Positions 1 through 6,828 of a stretch of 9,396 bases of DNA are shown here, piece by piece. The DNA lies in assembly GCA_012510295.1 (NCBI GenBank), contig JAAZID010000364.1, positions 1-9,396 of the forward strand. The letters run 5' to 3'. Below the pieces are notes generated by a model that searched no databases, was not told the DNA's origin, and was given only the letters and a program-made list of their open reading frames with translations. Numbering within the stretch: position 1 is the first letter of the stretch; the number at the start of each line of letters is the position of its first letter. The translations under genes and the position numbers were made by a program. This stretch comes from Methanomicrobiales archaeon (GTDB lineage: Archaea > Halobacteriota > Methanomicrobia > Methanomicrobiales > Methanoculleaceae).

Positions 1-125
1 GAATTATTACTTTTCATACGGCATCAAGGGAGGAGCAGGAACGCAAATGCTTCAAAATCATCTCCACATCAGAGCCCCAGGAACGCTATCGATCCGATGC
101 ACCACTACAGATCCCGCAAAAGAAA

Positions 126-133
126 GAATATTA
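126..133 (+). promoter_or_regulatory. Possible TATA box for the glyA operon
   Basis: An AT-rich octamer (GAATATTA) lies in otherwise mixed sequence about 26-33 nt before the glyA ATG. Archaeal transcription usually starts about 25 nt after the TATA centre, so this would give a near-leaderless glyA mRNA. The only Shine-Dalgarno-like string upstream of the ATG (GGAG at 141-144) sits 14 nt away, too far to be convincing. The match to the archaeal consensus is weak. Confidence 0.3.
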
Positions 134-158
134 CCTCCCCGGAGCAACCATTTTCTGC

Positions 159-1430
159 ATGTCTAGTCTGGCAAACTTCGATCCTGAAATCGCCGGCCTC
201 ATCGAGGAAGAGCGCCTGCGTCAGGTCAATGGGTTAGAACTGATCGCCTCCGAGAACGTCGTCAGTAAAGCTGTTCTTGAGGCGACGGGCTCCATAATGA
301 CCAATAAATACGCCGAAGGTTACCCCGGCAAACGCTACTACGGGGGTTGCGAGTTTCACGATCTCGTGGAAAACCTGGCACGCGACCGCCTGTGCAAACT
401 CTTTGGAGCAGAGCACGCAAACGTCCAGCCGCACTCGGGAAGCCAGGCAAACCAGGCGGTATACTTCGCGTACCTGGGCTACAAGGATAAGATCTTGAGC
501 CAGAGCCTCACGCAGGGAGGTCACCTCTCTCACGGCTCCCCGGTCAACATCACCGGGCGCTGGTACTCTATCTTCCACTACGGTGTCGATTCCGAGACGG
601 AAACGCTCGATTACGCGGTTATCGAGGATATCGCCCGGATCGCAAAACCCCGGATGATCGTCTGCGGTGCAAGCGCCTACCCCCGCGAGATCGATTTCAA
701 GGCGTTCCAGGAGATCGCCGATACCGTCGGCGCGCGGTGCATGGCTGATATCGCCCATATCGCCGGACTCTGCGCGACAGGGCACCACAACTCACCGGTC
801 GGTGTTGTCGATATCGTGACGACGACGACCCACAAGACCCTGCGGGGCCCCCGGGGCGGCGCTATCATGTGCAGCAAGGAGGATGCGACCGCGATAGACA
901 AGTCCATATTCCCGGGGATGCAGGGCGGCCCATTGATGCACATCATCACTGCAAAGGCGGTCTGCTTCAAGGAGGCGCTCACCCCCGCCTACAAAGACTA
1001 CTGCGGACAGGTCGTCAAGAACGCACGAACCATGGCGAAGGTTCTCGCGGAGGAGGGGCTTGACCTCGTCTCCGGCGGCACCGATAACCACTTAATCCTG
1101 CTCGACCTGACCGGTGTCTCCACAAACCACGAGCACCTCACCGGCCTTGCGGCCGAGACCGCGCTCGGCGAGGCGGGCATCACCGTGAACAAAAACACCA
1201 TCCCCCGCGAACAGCTCAGCCCCTTCGTGACGAGCGGGCTACGCATCGGCACGCCGGCGGTCACATCCCGCGGCATGAAGGAAGAAGAGATGAAACAGAT
1301 CGGCTACTGGATCGCCCGGGTCGTAAAGGATGTCGCGAGGGACCGGACCTCAAAGAAGGCGATCACCGAGGTGAGAGAAGAGGTTATTGCTCTCGCGAGT
1401 AAGTATCCTCTCTACCCTGAAGTATCATGA
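159..1430 (+). CDS. glyA: Serine hydroxymethyltransferase (GlyA)
   Basis: This cytosolic PLP enzyme converts serine to glycine and passes the C1 unit to a reduced pterin (tetrahydrofolate or tetrahydromethanopterin). The 423-residue length is normal for the family. Visible motifs are LIASEN (residues 28-33), [13 protein letters not shown] (51-63), HSGSQAN (92-98), DIAHIAGL (197-204) and [14 protein letters not shown] (221-234), where K226 is the predicted Schiff-base lysine. The ATG at 159 matches the usual N-terminus. The three forward frames are open in the short stretch upstream, so an earlier start cannot be excluded by stop codons alone. It is the first gene of a four-gene operon and its stop overlaps the folD start in ATGA. 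In Methanosarcina barkeri, GlyA has been reported to use tetrahydrofolate. Pairing with folD and folP here points the same way, but cofactor choice is inferred. Confidence 0.96.
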   Translation: MSSLANFDPEIAGLIEEERLRQVNGLELIASENVVSKAVLEATGSIMTNKYAEGYPGKRYYGGCEFHDLVENLARDRLCKLFGAEHANVQPHSGSQANQAVYFAYLGYKDKILSQSLTQGGHLSHGSPVNITGRWYSIFHYGVDSETETLDYAVIEDIARIAKPRMIVCGASAYPREIDFKAFQEIADTVGARCMADIAHIAGLCATGHHNSPVGVVDIVTTTTHKTLRGPRGGAIMCSKEDATAIDKSIFPGMQGGPLMHIITAKAVCFKEALTPAYKDYCGQVVKNARTMAKVLAEEGLDLVSGGTDNHLILLDLTGVSTNHEHLTGLAAETALGEAGITVNKNTIPREQLSPFVTSGLRIGTPAVTSRGMKEEEMKQIGYWIARVVKDVARDRTSKKAITEVREEVIALASKYPLYPEVS

Positions 1431-2278
1431 TACTCGACGGTAAAGCAGTCTCAGAAAAGAGGCTTGAGATCCTCAAGGAGAGGATAGAAGAGTCAGGGCT
1501 CTACCCGCGCCTTGCGACGGTCATCGTGGGCGAGGACCCGGGCTCAAAGCTCTACGTCCGCATGAAACACCGGGCCTGCGAGCGCGTCGGGATCGGATCT
1601 ATCGGCGTCGAACTCCCGGAGGGCACCACCACAAAGGAGGTGCTTGAGGCAGTAGGACGCCTCAATAGCGACCCCGACATCAACGGCATCCTCGTCCAGC
1701 TCCCGCTACCGGCACAGATAGATACCACACGCGTCATCGATGCGGTCGCGCCCGGAAAGGACGTGGATGGGTTCCACCCCTATAACCTCGGGAGGCTCCT
1801 TGCCGGGGATCCGGTCTTCGCCCCCTGCACACCGCAGGGGATCATGACGATCCTCGAGGAGTACAGGATCCCGGTCAGCGGAGCACGCGCGGTCGTCGTC
1901 GGCCGGAGTATCGACGTGGGGAGACCCATGGCCGCCCTGTTCCTCAACGCCGATGCGACCGTCACCATCTGTCACTCAAAGACGAAGAATATCGAGGATG
2001 AGACGAGAAACGCCGATATCCTCGTCAGCGCGGTCGGGAGATTGAGGTTTATCAGACCGGAGATGGTGAAGACCGGAGCGACCGTCATCGATGTCGGGAT
2101 CAACTACGACGAGCAGGGCAAACTCCATGGCGACGTCGATTTTGAGGGTGTGCGCGAGCGCGCGGGAGCGATAACCCCGGTCCCCGGCGGCGTCGGTCCC
2201 ATGACGATCGCGACGCTTATGGAGAACACCTTCAAGGCAGCCAGGCTTGAGGCATGCTACAACGGCACTGTGCTGTAG
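1427..2278 (+). CDS. folD: Methylenetetrahydrofolate dehydrogenase / cyclohydrolase (FolD)
   Basis: FolD is a bifunctional cytosolic enzyme that oxidises 5,10-methylene-THF to methenyl-THF with NAD(P)+ and hydrolyses it to 10-formyl-THF. The 283-residue length is typical. The catalytic Tyr/Lys pair is seen in YVRMK (Y43, K47). Other signatures are [31 protein letters not shown], the dinucleotide-binding segment [18 protein letters not shown] and the C-terminal [18 protein letters not shown]. The start lies inside the glyA stop (ATGA), and the 3' end overlaps the folP-like start by 25 nt, so translation is probably coupled in both directions. H4MPT-based methanogenesis uses Mtd/Mer/Mch instead, so FolD here implies C1 biosynthesis on folate. 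Methanogen folD genes are generally thought to be of bacterial origin; that is background, not shown by this sequence. Confidence 0.96.
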   Translation: MILDGKAVSEKRLEILKERIEESGLYPRLATVIVGEDPGSKLYVRMKHRACERVGIGSIGVELPEGTTTKEVLEAVGRLNSDPDINGILVQLPLPAQIDTTRVIDAVAPGKDVDGFHPYNLGRLLAGDPVFAPCTPQGIMTILEEYRIPVSGARAVVVGRSIDVGRPMAALFLNADATVTICHSKTKNIEDETRNADILVSAVGRLRFIRPEMVKTGATVIDVGINYDEQGKLHGDVDFEGVRERAGAITPVPGGVGPMTIATLMENTFKAARLEACYNGTVL

Positions 2279-3069
2279 GTCCCCTCAGGATCGGCGGCGG
2301 CGCTCCGGTTCGCCTGATGGGCGTCATCAACGCGAGCCCCGAGTCGTTCTACCGGGGCTCCTACACCCCGGTCGGGGGGATATATGATCGCGTCCTCGCC
2401 ATGCAGGGAGCGGGGGCTGATATGATCGATATCGGGGCGCGGAGCACGGCCCCGGGATCGGTCCCGATCACCGTCGCCGAAGAGGTGGAACGGGTGGATG
2501 CGGTGCTCTCGGAGCTCGACGGGACCGGGGCCATCCTCTCGGTGGACACCCGCCACCCGGAGGTGCTCGATATCTGCCTCCGCCACGACGTCCACGCGGT
2601 AAACGACATATCCGGGCTTGCCGATGAGCGCTACGCGCGGGCGGTCGCAGACTCCGGGCTGCCGGTCTTTGTGATGGCGAGCTTTCATGAGCCAGGCGAT
2701 GCCGCCGGGCTCGCCGGGACGTTCGCGGCACTTGAGACGGTCGTGGCGCGGTGTGCGCGTCTCGGGATCGATGAATACGTCCTTGACCCCGCTATCGGAA
2801 GATGGACCCCGGAGCGGACGAACGAGGATGACTGGGAGCTCTGCCGGAACTTTGAGACGTTCTTAACCTTCGGCCGCCCGGTGCTCGCTGCGGTCTCCCG
2901 GAAGACCTTCATCGGAGACCTGCTCGGGAGAGAACCGGAGGGAAGGCTCGCCGGAACCCTCGCGCTCACCATGGACCTGGTCAGGCAGGGAGCGGCGGTG
3001 GTGAGGAGTCACGACGTCGCCGAGACCGCCGACCTGCTCCAGGTACATGAGAAGATGAGAAAGATATGA
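2254..3069 (+). CDS. folP: Dihydropteroate synthase family protein (FolP-like)
   Basis: DHPS joins dihydropterin pyrophosphate to p-aminobenzoate; archaeal relatives may use a ribofuranosyl-aminobenzene substrate for methanopterin. The 271-residue TIM barrel keeps the family motifs: [11 protein letters not shown] (22-32), DIGARST (59-65), SVDT (96-99), NDISG (117-121), DPAIG (178-182), SRKTFIG (215-221) and RSHDV (251-255). Residues matching the classical pterin-site set are present: D98, N117, D178, K217 and R251. The usual DPGIGFGK reads DPAIGRW, a divergence after the aspartate. The ATG at 2254 is chosen because no other start lies between it and the first conserved strand. It sits within the folD end (25-nt overlap), and the stop forms ATGA with the next gene. 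Operon context favours folate over methanopterin, but substrate specificity cannot be read from sequence alone. Confidence 0.88.
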   Translation: MLQRHCAVGPLRIGGGAPVRLMGVINASPESFYRGSYTPVGGIYDRVLAMQGAGADMIDIGARSTAPGSVPITVAEEVERVDAVLSELDGTGAILSVDTRHPEVLDICLRHDVHAVNDISGLADERYARAVADSGLPVFVMASFHEPGDAAGLAGTFAALETVVARCARLGIDEYVLDPAIGRWTPERTNEDDWELCRNFETFLTFGRPVLAAVSRKTFIGDLLGREPEGRLAGTLALTMDLVRQGAAVVRSHDVAETADLLQVHEKMRKI

Positions 3070-3872
3070 CAGGACTATCATACTCGGTGTACGGCCTTGT
3101 AACCCCCCTCGTCCGGGTCGGCGACGATATGACGGCGCATATCCTCGACGCCGCAGAGCGTTCTGGATGCGGTGGACTGCAGACCGGGGATGTCCTGGTC
3201 GTCGCCGAATCAGCCCTTGCCACCGCCGAGGGAAGGGTCGCGCACCTCGAAGATATCGAACCCTCTCCGGAAGCCCTCCGGCTTGCCGGGGAGTACGGGA
3301 TGGACCCCCGTCAGGTCGAGGTGGTGCTCCAGGAGAGCGATCAGGTCGTCGGCGGCATACCGGGGTTCCTGCTCTGCATGAAGGGCGGGACTCTCCTCCC
3401 GAATGCCGGGATCGATGCCTCAAACGCTCCATCCGGCTCCGTCGTCCTGCTCCCGGCAGACCCGGATGCATCCGCCGTGCGGATACGCGCCGGGGTTGCA
3501 CAGCGGACCGGGGCGGACATCGGGGTCATCATAGCAGATTCGAGGACGCATGCTATGCGTCTTGGGTGTAGCGGGGTCGCTATCGGGTGTTCGGGCATCC
3601 CCTCGGTGCTCGATGAGCGGGGAAAGCAGGATCTCTTCGGCCGCGAACTCGAGGTCACCAAACGGGCGGTGGCTGATTGTATCGCATCAGCCGCCGAACT
3701 CGTGATGGGAGAAGCGGATGAGTGCGTCCCCGCGGTCATCGTCCGGGGGACGGGCCTTCCCATCGGCGATCATGCCGGGGTCGATACCATCGATGCTTCA
3801 GAGTGTCTCTTTATGGGCGTTGCGCTGCACACCGACCCGTCCCTTCTCGTCGATGGCAAGGGTAAACCCTGA
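3066..3872 (+). CDS. cofE: CofE-family gamma-glutamyl ligase (F420-0 ligase or FolC2-type folate ligase)
   Basis: This belongs to the COG1478 / CofE fold, whose founding member adds L-glutamate to F420-0 using GTP. The 268 residues include NAGIDASN (113-120), GVAIGCSGI (170-178), DLFGRELEVT (189-198) and PAVIVRG (222-228). Two normally conserved places differ. The SKAEGR-type motif reads ATAEGR (52-57), with T53 where Lys is usual. The metal/nucleotide segment usually like TDTxGRxxRxG reads ADSRTHAMRLG (157-167). The gene is fourth in the glyA-folD-folP operon, with ATGA coupling to folP. Family members have been reported to act as a dihydrofolate synthase (FolC2) in Chlamydia, so this protein could glutamylate dihydropteroate instead of F420-0. 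The nearby cofC gene favours the standard assignment. Family membership is secure; substrate is open. The last 75 bp overlap cofC on the other strand. Confidence 0.82.
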   Translation: MTGLSYSVYGLVTPLVRVGDDMTAHILDAAERSGCGGLQTGDVLVVAESALATAEGRVAHLEDIEPSPEALRLAGEYGMDPRQVEVVLQESDQVVGGIPGFLLCMKGGTLLPNAGIDASNAPSGSVVLLPADPDASAVRIRAGVAQRTGADIGVIIADSRTHAMRLGCSGVAIGCSGIPSVLDERGKQDLFGRELEVTKRAVADCIASAAELVMGEADECVPAVIVRGTGLPIGDHAGVDTIDASECLFMGVALHTDPSLLVDGKGKP

Positions 3873-4445
3873 GCTCTCCAGGAACTCCCTGCTCCTCCTT
3901 CCCTTACCGTGGATAAGGATCTCGACGAGGTCTTCTTTCTCATCGATGTCGGTCGACATCCGGAACGAGTCGATGATATCGACCGAAAAACCGCACTCCT
4001 CTGCTATCGCCATGTGATCGAGGAAGCTTGCGCCGTAAAAATCAGCGCGGAAGCACCGGGGGTTCTTCAGGAAGATGATGTTTGTCCCCCCGCCCCGGCC
4101 CGGCACGATGGCCATATCCTTCTCGGTCCGGATCAACCGCTGGATATCCCCGGCGGTCACCAGGGGGAGGTCAGCCATGATGATGAGCGCAGGGCAGCGG
4201 AACTGCCCGAGTGCCCAGTTGATCGCCTCGTTCAAGGACTCGTTTCGGACGGCGATGAGTGCATCCTCATGGCTGAAGGGGTGCGTGCAGAGCAGTGTAG
4301 CGCTACACCCTGATCTCAGCACAGAGGCGATCACATCGTTTAGCATCGTCCGGGCGAACGCTTCCCGCTCCTCCTGGCTGAGGATGCACGAAAGGCGCGT
4401 TTTAGGATTTACGGGCTTAAAGGGGATAAGCGCGTGAAAATACAT
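3798..4445 (-). CDS. cofC: 2-phospho-L-lactate guanylyltransferase (CofC)
   Basis: CofC activates 2-phospholactate with GTP (phosphoenolpyruvate in some lineages) to make the nucleotidyl donor for F420-0 synthesis, a cytosolic step of coenzyme F420 formation. The 215-residue protein starts with the nucleotidyltransferase signature IPFKPVNPKTRLS (7-19). It continues with LSQEEREAFARTMLNDV, NEAINWAL (72-79), the metal-binding MADLPLVT (90-97), the nucleotide-loop PGRGGGTN (115-122), YGASFLDH (137-144) and DSFRMSTDIDEKEDL (159-173). The ATG at 4445 is the only sensible start. No Shine-Dalgarno is visible, and TTTTTG at about 27-32 nt upstream is only a weak TATA candidate. The gene is convergent with the cofE-like gene, and the last 25 codons of each are antisense to the other. 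Confidence 0.95.
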   Translation of the reverse strand: MYFHALIPFKPVNPKTRLSCILSQEEREAFARTMLNDVIASVLRSGCSATLLCTHPFSHEDALIAVRNESLNEAINWALGQFRCPALIIMADLPLVTAGDIQRLIRTEKDMAIVPGRGGGTNIIFLKNPRCFRADFYGASFLDHMAIAEECGFSVDIIDSFRMSTDIDEKEDLVEILIHGKGRRSREFLESSGFTLAIDEKGRVGVQRNAHKETL

Positions 4446-4549
4446 TATGAAACGGTTGTCGGGGCAGCGTCAAAAAGGCATCGGTAAATTGCTTTCCCGC
4501 CTGCGCAAGATGACCCCCTTTGACTGCTCCAGCGCAGTTATTCACACCG

Positions 4550-5704
4550 TTATCCCGGAGGCGGGGTCATGCTCCCATCCCGGCTACGCCGGTTCTGGTT
4601 CATACAGGCGTTGAGAACCTCATCCATCAACCAGAGCGCCCCCTCGACCCCGACCACCGCCCGGGAGTGCAAGAAGACCCGATCGCGGATCGGTGGCGTC
4701 AGGCCGACGAAGGCGGCATCCCCGGCGAGCGTCTGCTCATAGGAGGATCCGAGGATCAGGTCCGGCTCAGCGTCGCGGATCATGGCCCCGATGGTCGCAA
4801 AATCGGTTGCCCGGGGGTCCGGATCGTCCCGGGCCGCGATACAGGCGATATCGGCATCGAGATATTTTTTGAGCACTCCAGCCGCGAGATCAGCGTAGGA
4901 GCGGCCGGAGAAGATCGCTACCCGTGGAGGATCGAACCTCCGGAGGTACTTGCCGCACGCCTTCCGGATCCGTGCATCGGCCCATGCGATCTCCTCCCTG
5001 ACCGGCCGGGCATCGATACCGTCGACCGCATCGCAAAGCGCATCGATCGTCTCGGAGACGGCATCGAGGCCGAGGAGCGACCCGCACCACCTCCCGACAC
5101 CGCTTGCGAGATCGGGGTTCGTCCCGACGGTGAAGGGCGCCGCCCGGCGGGTCGCAGCATAGGTATCCAGGCAGAATGTGGTGGCGACGGTCGCCCCGGC
5201 CAGGGAGAGCAGTCGCCGTGCCTCAAGGGCGTTTCCCCGGCAGAACGGGTCAGTGCAACAGAGGCCGTCGATGTTGACCCCGGGGGCGTCAGGGTCCACC
5301 TCAGGCGCGATCTCCGCGAGCGCCTTGTGGTATCCTGCCTCCAGATCCCCGAGGAACCCCGGACTATCGACGATGAAGACCCGCTCATCCCGGGCGAGAC
5401 TCCCGAGCTCCTCGCCCATAACAGCAGGGACACATGTGTTGACCACCGCTATCCGGTCATACCGGCCCTCGAGCTCCCCGATCACCTCCTGCAGTCGGGA
5501 TTCTGTACCAAATATGACCTCGTTCTCGATGAGGAACGTCCCGTAGATAGGAACCCCGATGAGGGATGCGGGGTAGAAGTAGCATCCGCTCGAACCGTGG
5601 ACGACGACAGCGAGGTCTTCAAAACCCGCCAGGCAGGCGACCGCCCCGGTCATTGCGCAGGGCCAGAGTGGGTTTTCGCACGGGATATGAGGATCGTCCG
5701 GCAT
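4550..5704 (-). CDS. Stand-alone nitrogenase component-1-like oxidoreductase subunit (NifK/NifN-like)
   Basis: This 384-residue protein belongs to the nitrogenase component 1 superfamily (NifD/K/E/N, chlorophyll-type reductases, CfbD). Three cysteines fall where P-cluster-type ligands occur: C16 in PCAMTGA, C41 in HGSSGC (36-41) and C91 in NTCVPAVMGEEL (89-100). They are followed by SPGFLGD (114-120), resembling the NifK/NifN pattern. A second Rossmann-like half starts near RVAIFSG (261-267). An extra cysteine cluster, CC-x4-C at 149-155, is unusual. Known relatives accept electrons from a NifH/CfbC/BchL-type ATPase; none is encoded here, nor a second component-1 subunit. It differs from CfbD, whose motif is nearer HGPxGCxF. 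F430 ring formation is one possible role because a CbiA/CfbB gene lies about 2.2 kb away, but function is unknown. An in-frame TAA directly precedes the ATG. Confidence 0.85.
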   Translation of the reverse strand: MPDDPHIPCENPLWPCAMTGAVACLAGFEDLAVVVHGSSGCYFYPASLIGVPIYGTFLIENEVIFGTESRLQEVIGELEGRYDRIAVVNTCVPAVMGEELGSLARDERVFIVDSPGFLGDLEAGYHKALAEIAPEVDPDAPGVNIDGLCCTDPFCRGNALEARRLLSLAGATVATTFCLDTYAATRRAAPFTVGTNPDLASGVGRWCGSLLGLDAVSETIDALCDAVDGIDARPVREEIAWADARIRKACGKYLRRFDPPRVAIFSGRSYADLAAGVLKKYLDADIACIAARDDPDPRATDFATIGAMIRDAEPDLILGSSYEQTLAGDAAFVGLTPPIRDRVFLHSRAVVGVEGALWLMDEVLNACMNQNRRSRDGSMTPPPG

Positions 5705-5728
5705 TTACAAGATCATGGAGGCGGCAGA

Positions 5729-5736
5729 ATATAAAG
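5729..5736 (-). promoter_or_regulatory. TATA box of the nitrogenase-like gene
   Basis: On the minus strand the octamer TTTATATT lies 25-32 nt before the ATG at 5704 and is a good match to the archaeal TATA box. The predicted transcription start falls at or within a few bases of the ATG. No Shine-Dalgarno is present, so the gene is probably expressed as a leaderless mRNA on its own promoter. Confidence 0.55.
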
Positions 5737-5766
5737 CACGATCTCTCCCTGCACCTCGATATGCCG

Positions 5767-5776
5767 TAAAAAGGGG
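5767..5776 (-). terminator. Oligo-T terminator downstream of the usp gene
   Basis: On the minus strand CCCC is followed by five T about 11 nt after the usp stop codon. Archaeal RNA polymerase terminates at T-tracts without needing a hairpin. It separates usp from the nitrogenase-like gene, which has its own TATA box 31 nt further on. Confidence 0.45.
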
Positions 5777-5783
5777 AGATGAG

Positions 5784-6257
5784 TTATCCCTGAGCGTCCA
5801 GATCCCGCTTGACGACCAGGATCGGCTGGTGGGCGTTCTTGATCACGTACTCAGAGACCGTCCCGAGCAGGCGGTCACGGAGGTTTGACCGTCCGTGGGA
5901 TCCGATGACGATGAGTGAAGCCCCCTCCGCGTCTGCCGCTTTCACGATCTCCTTTCCCGGGTTGCCGATAGGTACCCTGACGATCACCTCCAGACCCTCC
6001 TTCTCAAGCGCCCGGCGGGCATCGATGACCTGATGATGAACCCCCTCCCGCAACCTCTCCTGTACTTCATCCTTCTGATCTGATACGGTTCCAAGGAATC
6101 CCTGCCCCCCCGAGGCGATCAGTGTGACGTCCTTTGAGTCGATGACGTGAACGAGGATCACCTCCCTGGTTCCCGCCTCCCGGAGCGTGGGGATGTAGCC
6201 CAGCACCTTCATGGAAGGCTCTGAAAAATCCGTTGGAAATAAGATGCGCTTGAACAT
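5784..6257 (-). CDS. UspA-type universal stress protein
   Basis: This is a small cytosolic alpha/beta nucleotide-binding protein (157 residues from the start used here). Usp proteins bind ATP and affect stress survival or partner proteins; the specific role is unknown. The N-terminus FKRILFPTDFSEPS matches the canonical first strand and the Asp of the Usp fold. The ATP-binding signature G-x2-G-x9-G-[ST] is intact as GSHGRSNLRDRLLGT (119-133), so it is probably the ATP-binding type. Two in-frame ATGs exist, at 6263 and 6257. The Shine-Dalgarno GGAGGT at 6270-6265 leaves only 1 nt before the first but 7 nt before the second, so I chose 6257. It has its own TATA box and terminator and seems monocistronic. 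Confidence 0.93.
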   Translation of the reverse strand: MFKRILFPTDFSEPSMKVLGYIPTLREAGTREVILVHVIDSKDVTLIASGGQGFLGTVSDQKDEVQERLREGVHHQVIDARRALEKEGLEVIVRVPIGNPGKEIVKAADAEGASLIVIGSHGRSNLRDRLLGTVSEYVIKNAHQPILVVKRDLDAQG

Positions 6258-6264
6258 ACTCATG

Positions 6265-6276
6265 ACCTCCTCCTCT
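6265..6276 (-). promoter_or_regulatory. Strong Shine-Dalgarno of usp, deciding the start codon
   Basis: The minus-strand sequence AGAGGAGGAGGT is the strongest ribosome-binding site in the window. Its GGAGGT end is 7 nt from the ATG at 6257 and 1 nt from the ATG at 6263, which supports the downstream start. Confidence 0.6.
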
Positions 6277-6301
6277 GGTAATCTACTCTCTTGCAGGCTA
6301 G

Positions 6302-6309
6302 ATATTTAA
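6302..6309 (-). promoter_or_regulatory. TATA box of usp
   Basis: On the minus strand TTAAATAT lies about 45-52 nt before the usp ATG at 6257. With the start site about 25 nt downstream, the leader would be about 20 nt and would contain the GGAGGT site. This is consistent with a leadered, SD-dependent mRNA, in contrast to the likely leaderless neighbours. Confidence 0.4.
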
Positions 6310-6761
6310 CTTATGGGGATGGAAGGAGCGAGGCAGGAAATCTCCGGCTGGAAGGCTGGGGATGAGGGCAGAACCGCTCTTCCTCTCTCCGACAGATACG
6401 CCACCCCGGGAACTGCATTCCAGCGCGCCTGAGATTGTACAGGCACATTAGAGAGCCTCTCTGGGGCCCGGGAGATCTTTGAAGGGACAGAGCCGGGGGG
6501 GCAGGGTGAGGAGGAGCGCGAAGCGTAGAATCGACCTCTTCCGGTCACCTATATTCAAACAGCCGGGTCAGGATGGTGATCGCACCCGCTGCCATATCGA
6601 CGAACGATCATCGGCGGTGCAGACCCGGGGCCTCGATCAACAGGGCAGAAAACAGCAACGGGCGTCAGAATAGATACAATAGAGAGAAAAGGATACACAA
6701 AAAGACGACGTCAAGGGGGGAAGTGTCTCCGTGATCCAGGTCTCTCTGGGTACTTTTAGTC
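6310..6761 (+). other. Non-coding stretch with no recognisable gene
   Basis: About 450 bases between the usp promoter and the AT-rich zone hold no protein I can recognise. Short open frames on both strands (for example 6306-6548 minus and 6479-6673 plus) give Arg/Ser/Pro-rich translations without domain motifs, convincing Shine-Dalgarno sites or signal peptides. Small inverted repeats are present: GAGAG-C-CTCTC near 6451-6461 and CCAG/CTGG near 6736-6749. No tRNA, CRISPR or transposase remnant was seen. It may be decayed sequence or an upstream control region. Confidence 0.4.
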
Positions 6762-6808
6762 GGGTTTAGTATATAATTGTTGTTAATTCCAACTGATATA
6801 ATATAAAG
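6762..6808. promoter_or_regulatory. AT-rich zone with possible divergent TATA boxes
   Basis: This is the most AT-rich stretch of the window. It contains AGTATATAATTG (about 6768-6779) and GATATAATATAAAGG (6795-6809). The second, read on the plus strand, is a good archaeal TATA box (ATATAAAG, 6801-6808) and predicts a transcript starting near 6829. The first, read on the minus strand as TTATATAC, could direct leftward transcription from about 6745. No open reading frame of quality follows either, so an RNA product is possible. Confidence 0.4.
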
Positions 6809-6828
6809 GTTTGGCAGGTTACCCGGAT

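Noticed and set aside
2863..3501. 212-codon minus-strand open frame across folP and the cofE-like gene
   Set aside because: It is Arg/Pro/Gly-rich, crosses two well-supported genes and has no recognisable domain.
4520..5734. 404-codon plus-strand open frame opposite the nitrogenase-like gene
   Set aside because: It is an antisense shadow of a high-GC gene. Its translation is Arg/Pro/Asp-rich without motifs, while the minus strand gives a clear nitrogenase-family protein.
6306..6548. 80-codon minus frame upstream of usp
   Set aside because: It runs over the usp TATA box, is Ser/Pro/Arg-rich and has no ribosome-binding site or motif.
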